Part shown: in pieces, positions 54,557 through 64,000 of the stretch
Position numbering within the stretch: the first letter of the stretch is position 1
Layout: each line of letters starts with the position of its first letter
Source: Nocardioides agri
GTDB taxonomy: Bacteria; Actinomycetota; Actinomycetes; Propionibacteriales; Nocardioidaceae
DNA: 64,000 nt
Assembly (NCBI RefSeq): GCF_013778305.1
Contig: NZ_JACEIC010000002.1
Location: 995,708-1,059,707, forward strand
Direction: 5' to 3'
Program-made: the position numbers and the translations under genes
The notes under the pieces: model-generated
Databases searched by the model: none
Told to the model about the DNA's origin: nothing
The model's input: the letters and a program-made list of their open reading frames with translations, nothing else

Positions 54557-55735
54557 TCAAAGAACGCCGTGGCACGCCACCGCGACCTGTGCCAGCACCC
54601 GGGCGCCGACCCCCACGGCCCGGTCGTCGACCCGCAGGTTGCCCTGGTGGAGGTCGTACGTCGGGCCTCCCGGCGTCCGCGTCCCGAGGCGACCCATGGC
54701 GCCCGGCACCCGGTCGAGGTACCAGCCGAAGTCCTCCCCGCCGAGGCTCTGCTGGGTCGAGACGTGGCCGGCCTTGCCGAGGACGCTCTCGACGGCGTCG
54801 GTGAGCAGCGAGATCGAGGCGGCGTCGTTGACGACCGGCGGCACGCCGCGCTGGTAGTCGACCTGGGCGTGCACGCCGTACGGCGCCACGACCTGCTCCA
54901 CGAGGACCGGCACCAGCTTCTCGGCCTCCGACCAGGCGATGGCGTCGAGCATCCGGACCGTGCCGCCGATGCGGCCGGTCGCGGGGATCACGTTGTGCGC
55001 GGAGCCGGCGCGGACCAGGCCCCAGACCACGCTCACGCCGGCGCGGGGGTCGAGCCGTCGCGAGAGGATCGCGGGGAGCTCGGTGACGACCTTGGCGAGG
55101 GCGTAGGTGAGGTCCTCGGTCAGGTGCGGCCGTGACGTGTGCCCGCCGGACCCGGTGAGCGTGACGTCGAGGTGGTCGGCGGCGCCGGTGATCGGACCCT
55201 CGCGCAGACCCACCCGGCCCACGTCGAGGGTCGGGTCGCAGTGCAGCCCGAAGAGCCGGTCGACGCCCTCGAGCGCGCCGAGCTCGATGAGCGACAGCGC
55301 CCCGCCCGGCATGACCTCCTCGGCGGGCTGGAAGAGCAGCCGGACCCGGCCCTGCAGCAGACCCTGCTCGTGGACCCTGCCGAGCGCGATCGCGGCGCCG
55401 ACGAGCGCGCTGGTGTGCACGTCGTGCCCGCAGGCATGGGTGACGCCCTCGACCGTGGACGACCACGGGTCGTCGGTCAGGTCGGGCACCGGCAGCGCGT
55501 CGAGGTCGGCGCGCAGCGCGACCACCGGCCCGGCGTCCCCGATCTCGGCGATCAGGCCGGTGCGGGGCAGCTCGGTGACCCGCCAGCCGGCCTGCTGCAC
55601 CCGGGCGGAGACCAGCGCGGTGGTGCGCAGCTCGCGCCAGGACAGCTCGGGGTGGGCGTGCAGGTCGCGCCGAAGCGCGACCAGCTCGGGCTCGGCCGCG
55701 GTGACGACATCGTCGATCAGGTCAGCAGAGGACAT
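54557..55735 (-). CDS. M20-family amidohydrolase
   Basis: A 392-residue metallo-amidohydrolase of the HipO/AbgB/IAA-amino-acid hydrolase group. Metal ligands lie in ACGHDVHTSALVG, LLFQPAEEVMPGGA supplies the catalytic Glu and a metal-binding Glu, and SLGGEDFGWYL is near the C-terminus; GSGGHTSRPHLTED begins the dimerisation lid domain. It removes an acyl group from an N-acyl amino acid or similar amide. ATG 55735 follows TAACCT by 7 nt (leaderless). It is on the same strand as bmpA, 158 bp upstream, but the two are probably separate transcription units. Confidence 0.93.
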   Translation of the reverse strand: MSSADLIDDVVTAAEPELVALRRDLHAHPELSWRELRTTALVSARVQQAGWRVTELPRTGLIAEIGDAGPVVALRADLDALPVPDLTDDPWSSTVEGVTHACGHDVHTSALVGAAIALGRVHEQGLLQGRVRLLFQPAEEVMPGGALSLIELGALEGVDRLFGLHCDPTLDVGRVGLREGPITGAADHLDVTLTGSGGHTSRPHLTEDLTYALAKVVTELPAILSRRLDPRAGVSVVWGLVRAGSAHNVIPATGRIGGTVRMLDAIAWSEAEKLVPVLVEQVVAPYGVHAQVDYQRGVPPVVNDAASISLLTDAVESVLGKAGHVSTQQSLGGEDFGWYLDRVPGAMGRLGTRTPGGPTYDLHQGNLRVDDRAVGVGARVLAQVAVACHGVL

Positions 55736-55742
55736 CACGACG

Positions 55743-55748
55743 AGGTTA
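55743..55748 (-). promoter_or_regulatory. -10 box of leaderless M20 amidohydrolase promoter
   Basis: TAACCT on the minus strand, 7 nt before ATG 55735. Confidence 0.5.
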
Positions 55749-55778
55749 GTTCACCGGGCCGAGCCCGTGCGGCCCCGT

Positions 55779-56885
55779 TCAGCTACCGAAGCGGATGAGC
55801 TTCCCGCCCGGCTTCGCGGTCGGCGTGTCCGGGCTCGGCCCCACCAGCACGTCGACGGTCGCGTAGAGCCCGTCGGCGGTCCACTCGACCGCCGCCGGCA
55901 GGTTCGCCTTGGCGTAGGTCTTGACCTTGGTCGTCCCGTGCTTGATCCGCGAGATCTTGCCGCCGAACAGCTGCGAGACGTACATGTCGTCGTTGCCGGC
56001 GATCGCGATGCCGACCGGTCCGAAGAGCCCGCCGACGACCTGCTTGGTCTTGCCGGTCTTGATGTTGACCTTGTGGATCGCGCCCAGCGGGAACTGCTCG
56101 CCGAGGCCGCCGCCCTCGGTCGTGACGTACAGCCTCTTGTCCGAGCCCAGCGCCAGGTCGGTCGGCACCGACTCGCTGTAGTACGTCAGGCCGACCGCGC
56201 ACTGGGGAACGCCCATCTCGGTCGCGTTGGGCGGGATCGGCACGGCCGCCGGCGGCAGCACCGCGACGGTCCGGATCTTGCCCTTCGGCGAGATCGCGAG
56301 GACGGCGTTCATGCCCGCGTCGGCGACGAAAACTGTGCCCTCGTCGACCTGCAGCGTCGCGTAGGGGTGCGAGTCCGGGATGCCCTGGTAGCTCGCCGGG
56401 CCGAGGTCCGCGGTGGGCCACTGGGCGGCGCACGCGTCGCTGATCCCGCGGACGCCGTAGGTGACCTTCTTGTCCGGGTTCTTCTTGTTCTCGAACGCGC
56501 GGATGTTCGCGAGCGTCTTGACCTTGCCCGACGGCGCGATCCACTTCACCCACGACTTCGACGGGTTGCCCTCGGCGTCGCTGGCGGTCTCGGTGAAGAC
56601 GAGCTTGCCGTGGAAGACGGAGACGCCGCCGACCTCGTTGCCGCCCTTGGTCGCGTAGACGACCTTGGGCTTCTTGCCCTTCCGGATGCGGGTCAGCTTG
56701 CCGGTGAAGTTCTGGGTGACGTACGCCGTGCCGTCGTCGTCGATCGCGGCCGTGAGTGGCGACGTCAGGCCCTTCGCGAGCGTCTTCGGCTCCGGCGCGG
56801 CCGCCTGGCCGGCGGGCATGATCGCGGCCGCCGACGCGGCTAGGGCGAGGCTCGACGCGGCTGCGACGATCCGGGTTCTGCGCAT
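55779..56885 (-). CDS. Secreted ScyD/ScyE-like beta-propeller protein
   Basis: A 368-residue exported protein with a clear Sec signal (MRRTRIVAAASSLALAASAAAIMPAGQAAA) and RBS GGGAGGGA 2-9 nt before ATG 56885. The mature part has repeated beta-propeller blades such as LTSPLTAAIDDDGTAYVTQNFTGKLTRIRKG, ATLQVDEGTVFVADAGMNAVLAISPKGKIR and FGPVGIAIAGNDDMYVSQLFGGKISRIKHG (in parts), as in the ScyD/ScyE family first seen near cyanobacterial scytonemin genes. No enzyme activity can be assigned. It stands alone; the next gene downstream starts after 44 bp. Confidence 0.85.
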   Translation of the reverse strand: MRRTRIVAAASSLALAASAAAIMPAGQAAAPEPKTLAKGLTSPLTAAIDDDGTAYVTQNFTGKLTRIRKGKKPKVVYATKGGNEVGGVSVFHGKLVFTETASDAEGNPSKSWVKWIAPSGKVKTLANIRAFENKKNPDKKVTYGVRGISDACAAQWPTADLGPASYQGIPDSHPYATLQVDEGTVFVADAGMNAVLAISPKGKIRTVAVLPPAAVPIPPNATEMGVPQCAVGLTYYSESVPTDLALGSDKRLYVTTEGGGLGEQFPLGAIHKVNIKTGKTKQVVGGLFGPVGIAIAGNDDMYVSQLFGGKISRIKHGTTKVKTYAKANLPAAVEWTADGLYATVDVLVGPSPDTPTAKPGGKLIRFGS

Positions 56886-56981
56886 GGTCCCTCCCTGGTG
56901 CGTTTGGTCAGACGCCCACCCTGGCCACATCCCGAGTGCCGGCGCAATGCCCCAATGGGGGGAGAAACGACTCGGGGACGA

Positions 56982-57956
56982 TCACTCCTCGTCGTACGCC
57001 GCCAGTATGCGATCGGCCGCGAGCGGCGCCGGCAGCTCGCCGGTGAGCACGGCCTCGCGGACCTCGTCGCGCACCCGCCTGACCCCGGCGGAGTGGCGCA
57101 GCCGCTGGTCGAGCTCGTCGCGCACCAGCGCCCAGGTGAACTCCAGTTGCTGCTCCGCCCGCTTGGCGGCGATCCCGTCGGCACCCAGGTGCGCGCGGTG
57201 CTCGCCGACCCGGTGCCAGACGTCGTCGACGCCGGTGTCCTCGAGTGCCGAGCAGGTGACGACCGGAGGCGCCCACTCCGCGTGGCCCCGCACCAGCCGC
57301 AGCGCGCCGGCCAGGTCGCGCGCGGCGACCCGGGCCTCCTGCTGCCGGTCGCCGTCGGCCTTGTTGACCGCGATGACGTCGGCGAGCTCCAGGATGCCCT
57401 TCTTGATGCCCTGCAGCTGGTCGCCGGTGCGCGCGAGGGTGAGGAAGAGGAAGGTGTCGACCATGCCCGCGACGGTCACCTCGGACTGGCCGACGCCGAC
57501 GGTCTCGACCAGCACGACGTCGTACGCCGCGGCCTCGAGGACCGCCATGGCCTGCACGGTCGCGCGGGCGACCCCGCCCAGCGTGCCCGCGCTCGGCGAG
57601 GGCCGCACGAACGCCTGCGGGTCGTTGGCGAGCCGCGCCATCCGGGTCTTGTCGCCGAGCACCGAGCCCCCGGTGCGCATGCTCGACGGGTCGACCGCGA
57701 GCACGCCGACCCGGTGGCCGGTGCCGGTGAGCCGGCTGCCGAGCGCCTCGATGAACGTCGACTTGCCGACGCCGGGCACGCCGGAGATGCCGACCCGGAC
57801 CACCTCCTTCGGCGGGTCCGCCGCGAGCTCGGTCAGGAGCTCGCGCGCCTGGTCCCGGTGCCGGCGGCTGGTGGACTCGACGAGCGTGATCGCCTGCGAG
57901 ACGGCAGCCCGCCGACCGGCGCGGATGCCCTCGAGGAGGGCGTCGACGTCGGGCAT
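56982..57956 (-). CDS. meaB: MeaB/ArgK-type G3E GTPase (methylmalonyl-CoA mutase chaperone)
   Basis: Guards methylmalonyl-CoA mutase: it uses GTP to gate cobalamin loading and protect the enzyme from inactivation. The 324 residues have Walker A GISGVPGVGKSTFIEAL, the switch region AVDPSSMRTGGSVLGDKTRM, the G3E motif VETVGVGQSEV and the base-specificity NKADGD. ATG 57956 shares one base with the mutB stop, so it is translated with the mutase. It is the last gene of the mutA-mutB-meaB operon. Confidence 0.96.
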   Translation of the reverse strand: MPDVDALLEGIRAGRRAAVSQAITLVESTSRRHRDQARELLTELAADPPKEVVRVGISGVPGVGKSTFIEALGSRLTGTGHRVGVLAVDPSSMRTGGSVLGDKTRMARLANDPQAFVRPSPSAGTLGGVARATVQAMAVLEAAAYDVVLVETVGVGQSEVTVAGMVDTFLFLTLARTGDQLQGIKKGILELADVIAVNKADGDRQQEARVAARDLAGALRLVRGHAEWAPPVVTCSALEDTGVDDVWHRVGEHRAHLGADGIAAKRAEQQLEFTWALVRDELDQRLRHSAGVRRVRDEVREAVLTGELPAPLAADRILAAYDEE

Positions 57957-60058
57957 CAGTGGTCGAGCTGCTCCCGCAGCCGGGCCAGGAGGTCGAGCGC
58001 GGACTCGGCGATGACCGTGCCGGGCAGGAACACCGCGTCGGCGCCCATCTCCCGCAGCGTCGGCACGTCGTCGGGCGGGATCACGCCGCCGATGACGACC
58101 ATGATGTCTGGCCGGCCCTGGTCGGCGAGCGCCTGCTTGAGCGCGGGCAGCAGGGTCAGGTGGCCGGCCGCCAGCGACGAGACGCCGACGATGTGCACGT
58201 CGGCGTCGACGGCCTGCTGGGCGACCTCCTCGGGCGTGGAGAAGAGCGGCCCCACGTCGACGTCGAAGCCCATGTCGGCGAAGGCGGTCACCACGACCTT
58301 CTGGCCGCGGTCGTGACCGTCCTGGCCCATCTTCGCGACGAGGATGCGGGGCCGGCGGCCCTCGGCCTCCTCGAACTCGGCGGTCGCGTCGAGCACCTGC
58401 TGGACGAGCGTGCCGCCCTCGCCGGCGCTGGACTCGTCGCGGTACACGCCGCTGATCGTACGGATCACGGCCTGGTGCCGGCCGTAGACCTTCTCGAGCG
58501 CCGCGGAGATCTCGCCGACGGTGGCCTTCGCGCGGGCGGCGTCGACCGCGAGCTCGAGGAGGTTGCCGCTGCTCGACTCGGCGGCGTTGGTGAGCGCCTC
58601 GAGCGTCCGGCGTACGTCGTCGTCGTGGCGCTCGGCGCGGAGCCGCTCGAGCTTCGCGAGCTGCTGGCGGTAGACGTCGTCGTTGTCGACCTTGAGCACG
58701 TCGAGCTTGTCCTCCGCGGCGAGGCGGAAGGTGTTGACGCCGATGACCTTCTGGGCGCCGGAGTCGATCCGGGCCTGGGTGCGGGCGGCGGCCTCCTCGA
58801 TGCGCATCTTCGGGATGCCCTGCTCGATCGCGGCCGCCATGCCGCCCGCGCGCTCGGCCTCGAGGATGTGCGCCCACGCGCGCTCGGCGAGGTCGTGGGT
58901 GAGGCGCTCGACGTAGTAGCTGCCGGCCCACGGGTCGATCGTCCCGGTGGTGCCGCTCTCCTGCTGGAGCAGGAGCTGGGTGTTGCGGGCGATCCGCGCC
59001 GAGAAGTCGGTGGGCAGTGCGATCGCCTCGTCGAGGGCGTTGGTGTGCAGGCTCTGCGTGTGGCCCTGCGTCGCGGCCATCGCCTCGATCGCGGTGCGGC
59101 CGACGTTGTTGAAGACGTCCTGAGCGGTCAGCGACCAGCCGGAGGTCTGCGAGTGGGTCCGCAGGCTGAGCGACTTCGGGTTCTGCGGGTCGAACTGGCG
59201 CACCAGCCGCGACCACAGCGCCCGGGCCGCGCGCATCTTCGCGATCTCCATGAAGAAGTTCATGCCGATCGCCCAGAAGAAGGAGAGCCGCGGCGCGAAC
59301 TGGTCGATGTCGAGGCCCGCGTCGAGGCCGGCGCGGATGTACTCGACGCCGTCGGCCAGCGTGTACGCGAGCTCCAGGTCGGCCGTCGCCCCGGCCTCCT
59401 GGATGTGGTAGCCGGAGATCGAGATCGAGTTGAAGCGCGGCATCCGCTCGGCGGTGAACTGGAAGATGTCGCTGATGATCCGCATGCTCGGGGCCGGCGG
59501 GTAGATGTAGGTGTTGCGGACCATGAACTCCTTGAGGATGTCGTTCTGGATGGTCCCCGCGAGCTGCTCCGGCTTCACCCCCTGCTCCTCGGCCGCTGCG
59601 ATGTAGAGGGCCATGACCGGCAGCACCGCGCCGTTCATCGTCATCGACACCGACATCTGGTCCAGCGGGATGCCGTCGAACAGCGTGCGCGCGTCGTAGA
59701 TCGAGTCGATCGCCACGCCGGCCATGCCGACGTCACCGCGCACCCGCGGGTGGTCGGAGTCGTAGCCGCGGTGGGTGGCCAGGTCGAACGCGACGCTCAG
59801 CCCCTTCTGGCCGGCGGCCAGGTTGCGGCGGTAGAAGGCGTTGGACTCCTCGGCGGTCGAGAAGCCGGCGTACTGCCGGATCGTCCACGGCTGGGTCGTG
59901 TACATCGTCGGGTAGGGCCCGCGCAGGAACGGGCTCAGGCCCGGCAGCGTGTCGAGCGCGTCGAGGCCCGCGAGGTCCTCGGGACCGTAGGTCGGCTTGA
60001 TCTCGATGCCCTCGGGGGACATCCACGGCTCGCCGCTGAAGCTCTTCGGGACGGTCAC
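57956..60058 (-). CDS. mutB: Methylmalonyl-CoA mutase large (catalytic) subunit
   Basis: Adenosylcobalamin-dependent isomerisation of methylmalonyl-CoA to succinyl-CoA. The 700 residues start at GTG 60058, overlapping the mutA stop by 4 bp. The barrel domain (about 1-540) has [31 protein letters not shown] and [31 protein letters not shown] (in parts). The C-terminal B12 domain has the cobalt-ligand motif [10 protein letters not shown], then [15 protein letters not shown] and [10 protein letters not shown]. It forms a heterodimer with MutA and interacts with MeaB. Confidence 0.97.
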   Translation of the reverse strand: MTVPKSFSGEPWMSPEGIEIKPTYGPEDLAGLDALDTLPGLSPFLRGPYPTMYTTQPWTIRQYAGFSTAEESNAFYRRNLAAGQKGLSVAFDLATHRGYDSDHPRVRGDVGMAGVAIDSIYDARTLFDGIPLDQMSVSMTMNGAVLPVMALYIAAAEEQGVKPEQLAGTIQNDILKEFMVRNTYIYPPAPSMRIISDIFQFTAERMPRFNSISISGYHIQEAGATADLELAYTLADGVEYIRAGLDAGLDIDQFAPRLSFFWAIGMNFFMEIAKMRAARALWSRLVRQFDPQNPKSLSLRTHSQTSGWSLTAQDVFNNVGRTAIEAMAATQGHTQSLHTNALDEAIALPTDFSARIARNTQLLLQQESGTTGTIDPWAGSYYVERLTHDLAERAWAHILEAERAGGMAAAIEQGIPKMRIEEAAARTQARIDSGAQKVIGVNTFRLAAEDKLDVLKVDNDDVYRQQLAKLERLRAERHDDDVRRTLEALTNAAESSSGNLLELAVDAARAKATVGEISAALEKVYGRHQAVIRTISGVYRDESSAGEGGTLVQQVLDATAEFEEAEGRRPRILVAKMGQDGHDRGQKVVVTAFADMGFDVDVGPLFSTPEEVAQQAVDADVHIVGVSSLAAGHLTLLPALKQALADQGRPDIMVVIGGVIPPDDVPTLREMGADAVFLPGTVIAESALDLLARLREQLDH

Positions 60059-61701
60059 GACAGCTTCTCCCTCGTGCGGGTCAGGAAGTCCAGCGCGTCG
60101 ACGCCCAGGGCGCAGGAGTCGTCGGCCCAGTCGCGCGGCTGGCCGGCGACGATGACCCACTCGGCGCCGTCACGGCGGGCCTTCGCCGCAGCCTCGGCGC
60201 CCTGCTCGTCGTAGGCCGCGTCGGTGCCGGCGATGCACACGACCCGGTGGTCGCCGGCCTCCGTAGCGACGCTGATGCCGCCGGCCGCGAGGAGGTTGGT
60301 CGCGAACGTCGCGCGCGCGGTGTGCTGGGCGACCGTGCCGAGCGTGGCCAGGTGCACGGGCTGGGCGACGGGCTCGTCGCGCAGCGCCTCGAAGCTCGCG
60401 CCGTAACGGCGCACCGGGTCGCCGTCGCCCTCACGGACGGGCAGGGTCTCGCCGAGGTCGGGGAACTCGGTGAGGCCGGTGATCGGCCGCTTGCGGGTGG
60501 CGATCTGGCGCTCGCGCTCCTCGACCGTCGCCGAGATCTCGGCGTCGAGGTCGGCGCCGTCGTCGAGGCGGCCGAAGAGCTCCCACGCGGCGCGGGCGAG
60601 GTCGTCGGTGAGCTTCTCGACGGCGTACGCACCGCCCGCCGGGTCGGCCACCCGCGCGACGTGCGACTCGTCGATCAGCAGGTGGTTGGTGTTGCGGGCG
60701 ACCCGGCGGCCGAAAGCGTCCGGGCGGCCGAGCGGTCCGTCGAAGGGCAGCACGGTCACGCTGTCCGCTCCCCCGACGCCCGCGGCGAAGGCCGCGATCG
60801 TGGTGCGGAGCATGTTCACCCAGGGGTCGTACTTGCTCATCATCGGCCGGCTGGTGACGGCGTGCTGCCGCATCTCGCCACTGCCGCCGCTCAGCTCGAG
60901 GACGCGGGCCCAGAGCCGGCGGGCCGCACGCAGCTTGGCGATCGTGGCGAACTGCTCGTCGGTGGCGGCGTAGCGGAACTCCACCAGCGCGGCCGCCTCG
61001 TCGACACCCAGACCCTGCTCCGTCAGGTGGCGCAGGTAGGAGGTGCCCGCTGCCACCGACCACGCGAGCTCCTGGACGTCGGAGGCGCCGCGGTCGTGGA
61101 TCGCGCTGGCGTCGACCACGAAGGCGCGGACGCCCGCAGCCTGGGCCCGGTGCGCCACCTCGACGGTGGCGTCGGCCGCCGGGATGCCGAGGTTGGTGTC
61201 GGGGTGCAGCGCGCGGCCCTCGGCGTACTCCAGGAACGCGTCGGCGTCGCCGCGCTCCAGCACCACCGGCGCCAGGTCCAGCAGCACGTCCTTCAGGACC
61301 TGCTCGTAGTCGGTCGCCCCCGTGAGCCAGAGGCTGGTGACGCCGCCGGTGAGGTCGACGAGCGCCTCCTCGTTGGCGAGCCTCGCGTCCGTCGCGTCGA
61401 TCTGCGCGCGGATGTCCCAGGCGCCCTGCCGGGCCGGGCGGCCGCTGGTCTCCAGGCCGTCGAGGTCGGCCTTCGTCCCCAGCGGGGTGACCTCGATCCC
61501 GTCGAGGGTCTTCCGGGTCAGCTTCTGCCACACCTGGCTGTCGGGGTCGTCTTCCCTCAGGCGCTTGCTCTTGCGCAGCACCGCGGCGGCCTGGGCCTCC
61601 CAGTCGGCCACCGTCCAGGCGTCCGACGGGTCCGCCAGGTCGAGCGAGCCCTGAGCAGGCTCGAGCTCCTCGGGCTCTGCCAGCCCACCCTCGACAGTCA
61701 T
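60055..61701 (-). CDS. mutA: Methylmalonyl-CoA mutase small subunit
   Basis: A 548-residue non-catalytic partner of MutB. It keeps the barrel ([55 protein letters not shown] in parts) and a shortened C-terminal flavodoxin-like domain, but it lacks the DxHxxG cobalt-ligand motif; the equivalent region reads [18 protein letters not shown]. That is normal for actinobacterial MutA. ATG 61701 follows TATCGT by 7 nt, so the whole operon is probably transcribed from this leaderless promoter. Confidence 0.95.
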   Translation of the reverse strand: MTVEGGLAEPEELEPAQGSLDLADPSDAWTVADWEAQAAAVLRKSKRLREDDPDSQVWQKLTRKTLDGIEVTPLGTKADLDGLETSGRPARQGAWDIRAQIDATDARLANEEALVDLTGGVTSLWLTGATDYEQVLKDVLLDLAPVVLERGDADAFLEYAEGRALHPDTNLGIPAADATVEVAHRAQAAGVRAFVVDASAIHDRGASDVQELAWSVAAGTSYLRHLTEQGLGVDEAAALVEFRYAATDEQFATIAKLRAARRLWARVLELSGGSGEMRQHAVTSRPMMSKYDPWVNMLRTTIAAFAAGVGGADSVTVLPFDGPLGRPDAFGRRVARNTNHLLIDESHVARVADPAGGAYAVEKLTDDLARAAWELFGRLDDGADLDAEISATVEERERQIATRKRPITGLTEFPDLGETLPVREGDGDPVRRYGASFEALRDEPVAQPVHLATLGTVAQHTARATFATNLLAAGGISVATEAGDHRVVCIAGTDAAYDEQGAEAAAKARRDGAEWVIVAGQPRDWADDSCALGVDALDFLTRTREKLS

Positions 61702-61708
61702 GGTGCGA

Positions 61709-61714
61709 ACGATA
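61709..61714 (-). promoter_or_regulatory. -10 box of the leaderless mutA-mutB-meaB promoter
   Basis: TATCGT on the minus strand, 7 nt before ATG 61701. Confidence 0.6.
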
Positions 61715-61811
61715 GGAGTGCGCCTCCCCTACTGCTACTGAGTGTGATGTTTTCCGCTCGGGGTCGTGGGTCGACCGTCGGCGACTGGCATCGGCCTGCG
61801 GGCGGTCTGGG

Positions 61812-61855
61812 GCGCGGACCGACAGGCAGCTACGGGACGAGGCGGGCGCGGGCCG
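61812..61855. repeat. Dispersed GC-rich repeat, copy C
   Basis: GCGCGGACCGACAGGCAGC, then TACGGGACGAGGCGGGCGCGG. Same core as copies A and B, about 90 bp upstream of DUF222-HNH copy 2. The stretch between mutA and this repeat (61715-61800) shows no gene or clear signal. Confidence 0.65.
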
Positions 61856-61943
61856 GCGTCTGCTTGCTGGCCTTCCGATGGGTTCTAAGAAAAAGGGCCA
61901 TCCATGGACTAGAACATATGATCGAATAGATGTAGAATGTGGT

Positions 61944-63179
61944 ATGGCCCGACGCACCGCGACCCTCACCGATCCGGTGCTGGCGGCTGCCCGCGACGCC
62001 GCGCAGGCCGAAGTGATGGCGGCGGCGCGGAAGTTCGAGCTGGCCGCGACCTGGGCGGCGAGGCACCCGGCTCCGGTCACCGACCCGGTGGTCACCGACA
62101 CGGGCGTGGTGGAGATGTACGGCGACCAGCCGGTCACCCTCGCCGGTGAGGGCGCGCCGGGGATGAGCGAGTTCGCGGTCGCGGAGTTCGCCGCCGCCAT
62201 CGGGGTCTCCACCCGTGCCGGCCGGGACCTGATCGGTGCCGCGCTGGAGTGCCGCCACCGGCTGCCCCGGACCTGGGCGCGGGTGATGGCCGGTGAGGTG
62301 CCGGTATGGAAGGTCCGCCGGCTCACCGAGCAGACCCACCGCCTCCCGCTGCCCGGCGCCGCCTACGTCGACCGGCACCTCGCCCCGGTCCTGGAGCAGT
62401 GCTCGTTCGCGCAGATCGAACGCGCCGTCGAGACCGCGTGCGCACAGACCGAGGACGAGAAGGCCGAGCTCGACCGCCTCGACACCGCCGCCACCGAGTA
62501 CGTCCAGATCCGCCTCGCGGACGCGCACCTCAACCACGGCCGCGTGCCCGTCGACGGGCTGCTGGACTACCCGGTCGCCCTCGCCCTCGAGCAGGCCCTC
62601 CAGGCCGGCTCCCATCACCTGCTGGCCGAGCACCCCGACCTGAGCCTGGACCAGCGCCGCGCCCTCGCGCTCGGCCACCTCGCCGCCGGCGGGAGTGAGA
62701 GTGCCGGTGTGGCGGAGGTGGTGATCTACACCCACCACACCCCGGCCGAGGGCCACGGCATCGTCGACGTCGAGAAGCTCGGCCACACCACCCTCGAGCA
62801 GCTCACCGACTGGTGCCGCCACCTCGCCACCCGCGTGACCATCCGCCCGGTCCTCGACCTGGACACCGATCTGACCACCAACGCCTACACGCCCACCGCC
62901 ACGCAGCGCGAGCAGGCGGTCCTGACCAACCCCACCTGCGTGTTCGCCCACTGCGCCAGGTCCGCCCGCGGCTGCGACCTCGACCACATCGAACCCTTCG
63001 ACGCCGGCGGCCTGACGACCTCCTGGAACTTGGCGCCCCTGTGTCGCCTGCATCATCGGATGAAGACCCACGGTCACTGGACCTACCGACGCCTCACCCG
63101 CACCCGCTTCGAGTGGACCAGCCCGTCGGGCGACGTCTACGACGTCGACCGCACCCTCACCAGACGACGAACCCGCTGA
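61944..63179 (+). CDS. DUF222/HNH-endonuclease protein, 13E12-repeat type, copy 2
   Basis: A 411-residue close homolog (about 90% identical by eye) of the protein encoded at 32916-34172. DUF222 covers about residues 25-295; the HNH module reads CVFAHCARSARGCDLDHIEPFDAGG, then SWNLAPLCRLHHRMKTHGHW. The two copies differ mainly in a few substitutions, a 3-residue gap just after DLDHIEP and an AT-to-VARR change near the N-terminus. ATG 61944 follows TAGAAT by 5 nt, as in copy 1, and the AT-rich 5' flank (61911-61943) is also nearly identical. It is in inverted orientation to copy 1. Confidence 0.88.
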   Translation: MARRTATLTDPVLAAARDAAQAEVMAAARKFELAATWAARHPAPVTDPVVTDTGVVEMYGDQPVTLAGEGAPGMSEFAVAEFAAAIGVSTRAGRDLIGAALECRHRLPRTWARVMAGEVPVWKVRRLTEQTHRLPLPGAAYVDRHLAPVLEQCSFAQIERAVETACAQTEDEKAELDRLDTAATEYVQIRLADAHLNHGRVPVDGLLDYPVALALEQALQAGSHHLLAEHPDLSLDQRRALALGHLAAGGSESAGVAEVVIYTHHTPAEGHGIVDVEKLGHTTLEQLTDWCRHLATRVTIRPVLDLDTDLTTNAYTPTATQREQAVLTNPTCVFAHCARSARGCDLDHIEPFDAGGLTTSWNLAPLCRLHHRMKTHGHWTYRRLTRTRFEWTSPSGDVYDVDRTLTRRRTR

Positions 63180-63325
63180 CCAGCACCCCACCGGCCACGG
63201 CTGGTGGGGCATTCGTCGTGTTCTCTCGGCGGTGACCACCGCACCAGGGCCCCAGCGGCGCACGAGCCAAGCGACCGCAACCACGTATCCCGTCCCCGCG
63301 TCACCGACGGCGACCACAGACCACC
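63180..63325. repeat. 3' flank of DUF222-HNH element 2, shared with copy 1
   Basis: Matches the reverse complement of 32727-32915 until GACCACAGACCACC at 63312-63325, then similarity stops abruptly. No gene is seen here. Confidence 0.7.
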
Positions 63326-63331
63326 CCGACG

Positions 63332-64000
63332 TCATCCCCAGGCAGCGCTGAGCGGCAGCGAGCGGGGGCTGACGAAGTGACGCGGGGTCCCGTCGACCGG
63401 GTCGGGGTACTCGAGCTCGCTCGCGAGGAGCTGCAGCGGGCGGGTGAAGTCGTCGACGTCGACGTGGAGGTCGACCGGGTAGAGCGGGTCGTCGACGATG
63501 GGGGCGCCGAGGTGACGCAGGTGGAGGCGCAGCTGGTGGGTGCGGCCGGTGCGCGGACTCAGGCGATAGACCGCGAGGTCGCCGCGACGCTCCTCGAGCT
63601 CGACGAGGGTCTCGGCGTTGACCGGGGCGTCCGGGACGACCCGGGCGCGGCCGGTGCCGGGGATCGCCGTGATGTGGTTGCGGACGATCGTGGGTGACTC
63701 GAGCTCGGCGCGGTAGGGCGCCAGCGCGCGATAGGTCTTGCGGACCGTGCCGTCGGCGAACATCGACTGGTAGGCGCCGCGCCGCTCCTTGCCGATCGCG
63801 CAGAGGACGAGTCCGGAGGTGACCCGGTCCAGCCGGTGCATCGGGGTCAGGTCCGGCAGGTCGAGCTCGGCGCGCAGCCGCACCACGAGGCTCTGCGTGA
63901 CGTGCCGACCGCGGGGGACCGTCGAGAGGAACGCCGGCTTGTCGACGACCACGATCCGCTCGTCGCGGTGCACGACCGTCAGTGGCCCGGGGACGACGGG
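63332..64000 (-). CDS. RluA-type pseudouridine synthase, N-terminus cut by window edge
   Basis: The frame is open at base 64000, so the start is outside the window; 222 codons are visible. The catalytic motif is PMHRLDRVTSGL with the nucleophilic Asp, followed by SPRTGRTHQLRLHLRHLGAPIVDDPLYP, the second RluA signature. The enzyme isomerises uridine to pseudouridine in rRNA or tRNA; which position is modified cannot be told. The visible N-terminal part begins directly in the catalytic domain (VVVDKPAFLSTVPRG), with no room seen for an S4 domain. It converges with DUF222-HNH copy 2. Confidence 0.92.
   Translation of the reverse strand, partial: PVVPGPLTVVHRDERIVVVDKPAFLSTVPRGRHVTQSLVVRLRAELDLPDLTPMHRLDRVTSGLVLCAIGKERRGAYQSMFADGTVRKTYRALAPYRAELESPTIVRNHITAIPGTGRARVVPDAPVNAETLVELEERRGDLAVYRLSPRTGRTHQLRLHLRHLGAPIVDDPLYPVDLHVDVDDFTRPLQLLASELEYPDPVDGTPRHFVSPRSLPLSAAWG

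Noticed and set aside
61830..63335. Long antisense frames across both DUF222-HNH genes (also 33018-34217)
   Set aside because: They are alike only because the DNA is nearly identical. Composition is that of a shadow frame and no domain is visible.

Overview
The window is chromosomal DNA from a high-GC actinobacterium. Third codon positions are almost always G or C, GTG and TTG starts are common, and the gene content fits Nocardioides or a near relative in the Nocardioidaceae. That assignment is inference from gene content; no rRNA or tRNA is present to fix it. Genes fill nearly the whole window. No gap exceeds 300 bases; the largest are about 1453-1670, 32709-32915, 34173-34348 and 61702-61943, and all four hold repeats or regulatory sequence. 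I saw no tRNA, rRNA, CRISPR array or intact insertion sequence.

Left part (1-20.8 kb). This follows the order I recall for Mycobacterium tuberculosis Rv3274c-Rv3285: purE, purK, a PH-domain membrane protein, birA, the acyl-CoA carboxylase beta chain (pccB), its epsilon subunit (accE), maf, a GtrA protein, an acyl-CoA dehydrogenase and the biotinylated carboxylase alpha chain (accA3). A block that I do not recall there (8110-14547) lies between accE and maf. It holds a processive-type GT2 glycosyltransferase, a lipoprotein, a response regulator with a proline-rich linker, a GH6 glycosidase lipoprotein and a divergent MFS/TetR pair with a clear shared operator.

Middle (20.8-46.5 kb). Pyruvate carboxylase, a BenE-type transporter, two tandem SpoIID/LytB proteins and two flavoprotein disulfide reductases (an LpdA-type quinone reductase and a true lipoamide dehydrogenase) come first. 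A nucleoside and deoxyribose salvage region follows: purine nucleoside phosphorylase, phosphopentomutase-like PmmB, DeoC, two aldehyde dehydrogenase genes (the second apparently non-catalytic), a uridine kinase and adenosine deaminase. It is interrupted by a DUF222-HNH repeat element and a MerR/aldo-keto reductase pair that share one operator.

Right part (46.5-64 kb). A tightly overlapping minus-strand operon runs from a BMP-type nucleoside-binding lipoprotein through an ABC ATPase and two permeases into cytidine deaminase, a cytochrome P450 and thymidine phosphorylase. Together these import nucleosides, deaminate them and split them to base plus (deoxy)ribose-1-phosphate. PmmB could then isomerise the sugar phosphate, DeoC cleave it to acetaldehyde and glyceraldehyde-3-phosphate, and the aldehyde dehydrogenase oxidise the acetaldehyde. 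An M20 amidohydrolase, a ScyD/ScyE-like secreted protein and a mutA-mutB-meaB operon follow. That operon converts methylmalonyl-CoA, made after propionyl-CoA carboxylation by the PccB/AccA3 enzyme encoded at the left, to succinyl-CoA. A second DUF222-HNH element lies in inverted orientation to the first, about 28 kb away, and the window ends inside an RluA-type pseudouridine synthase.

A recurrent regulatory theme is a TAnnnT -10 box placed 6-7 nt before an ATG or GTG, so that many genes here appear to be transcribed as leaderless mRNAs.
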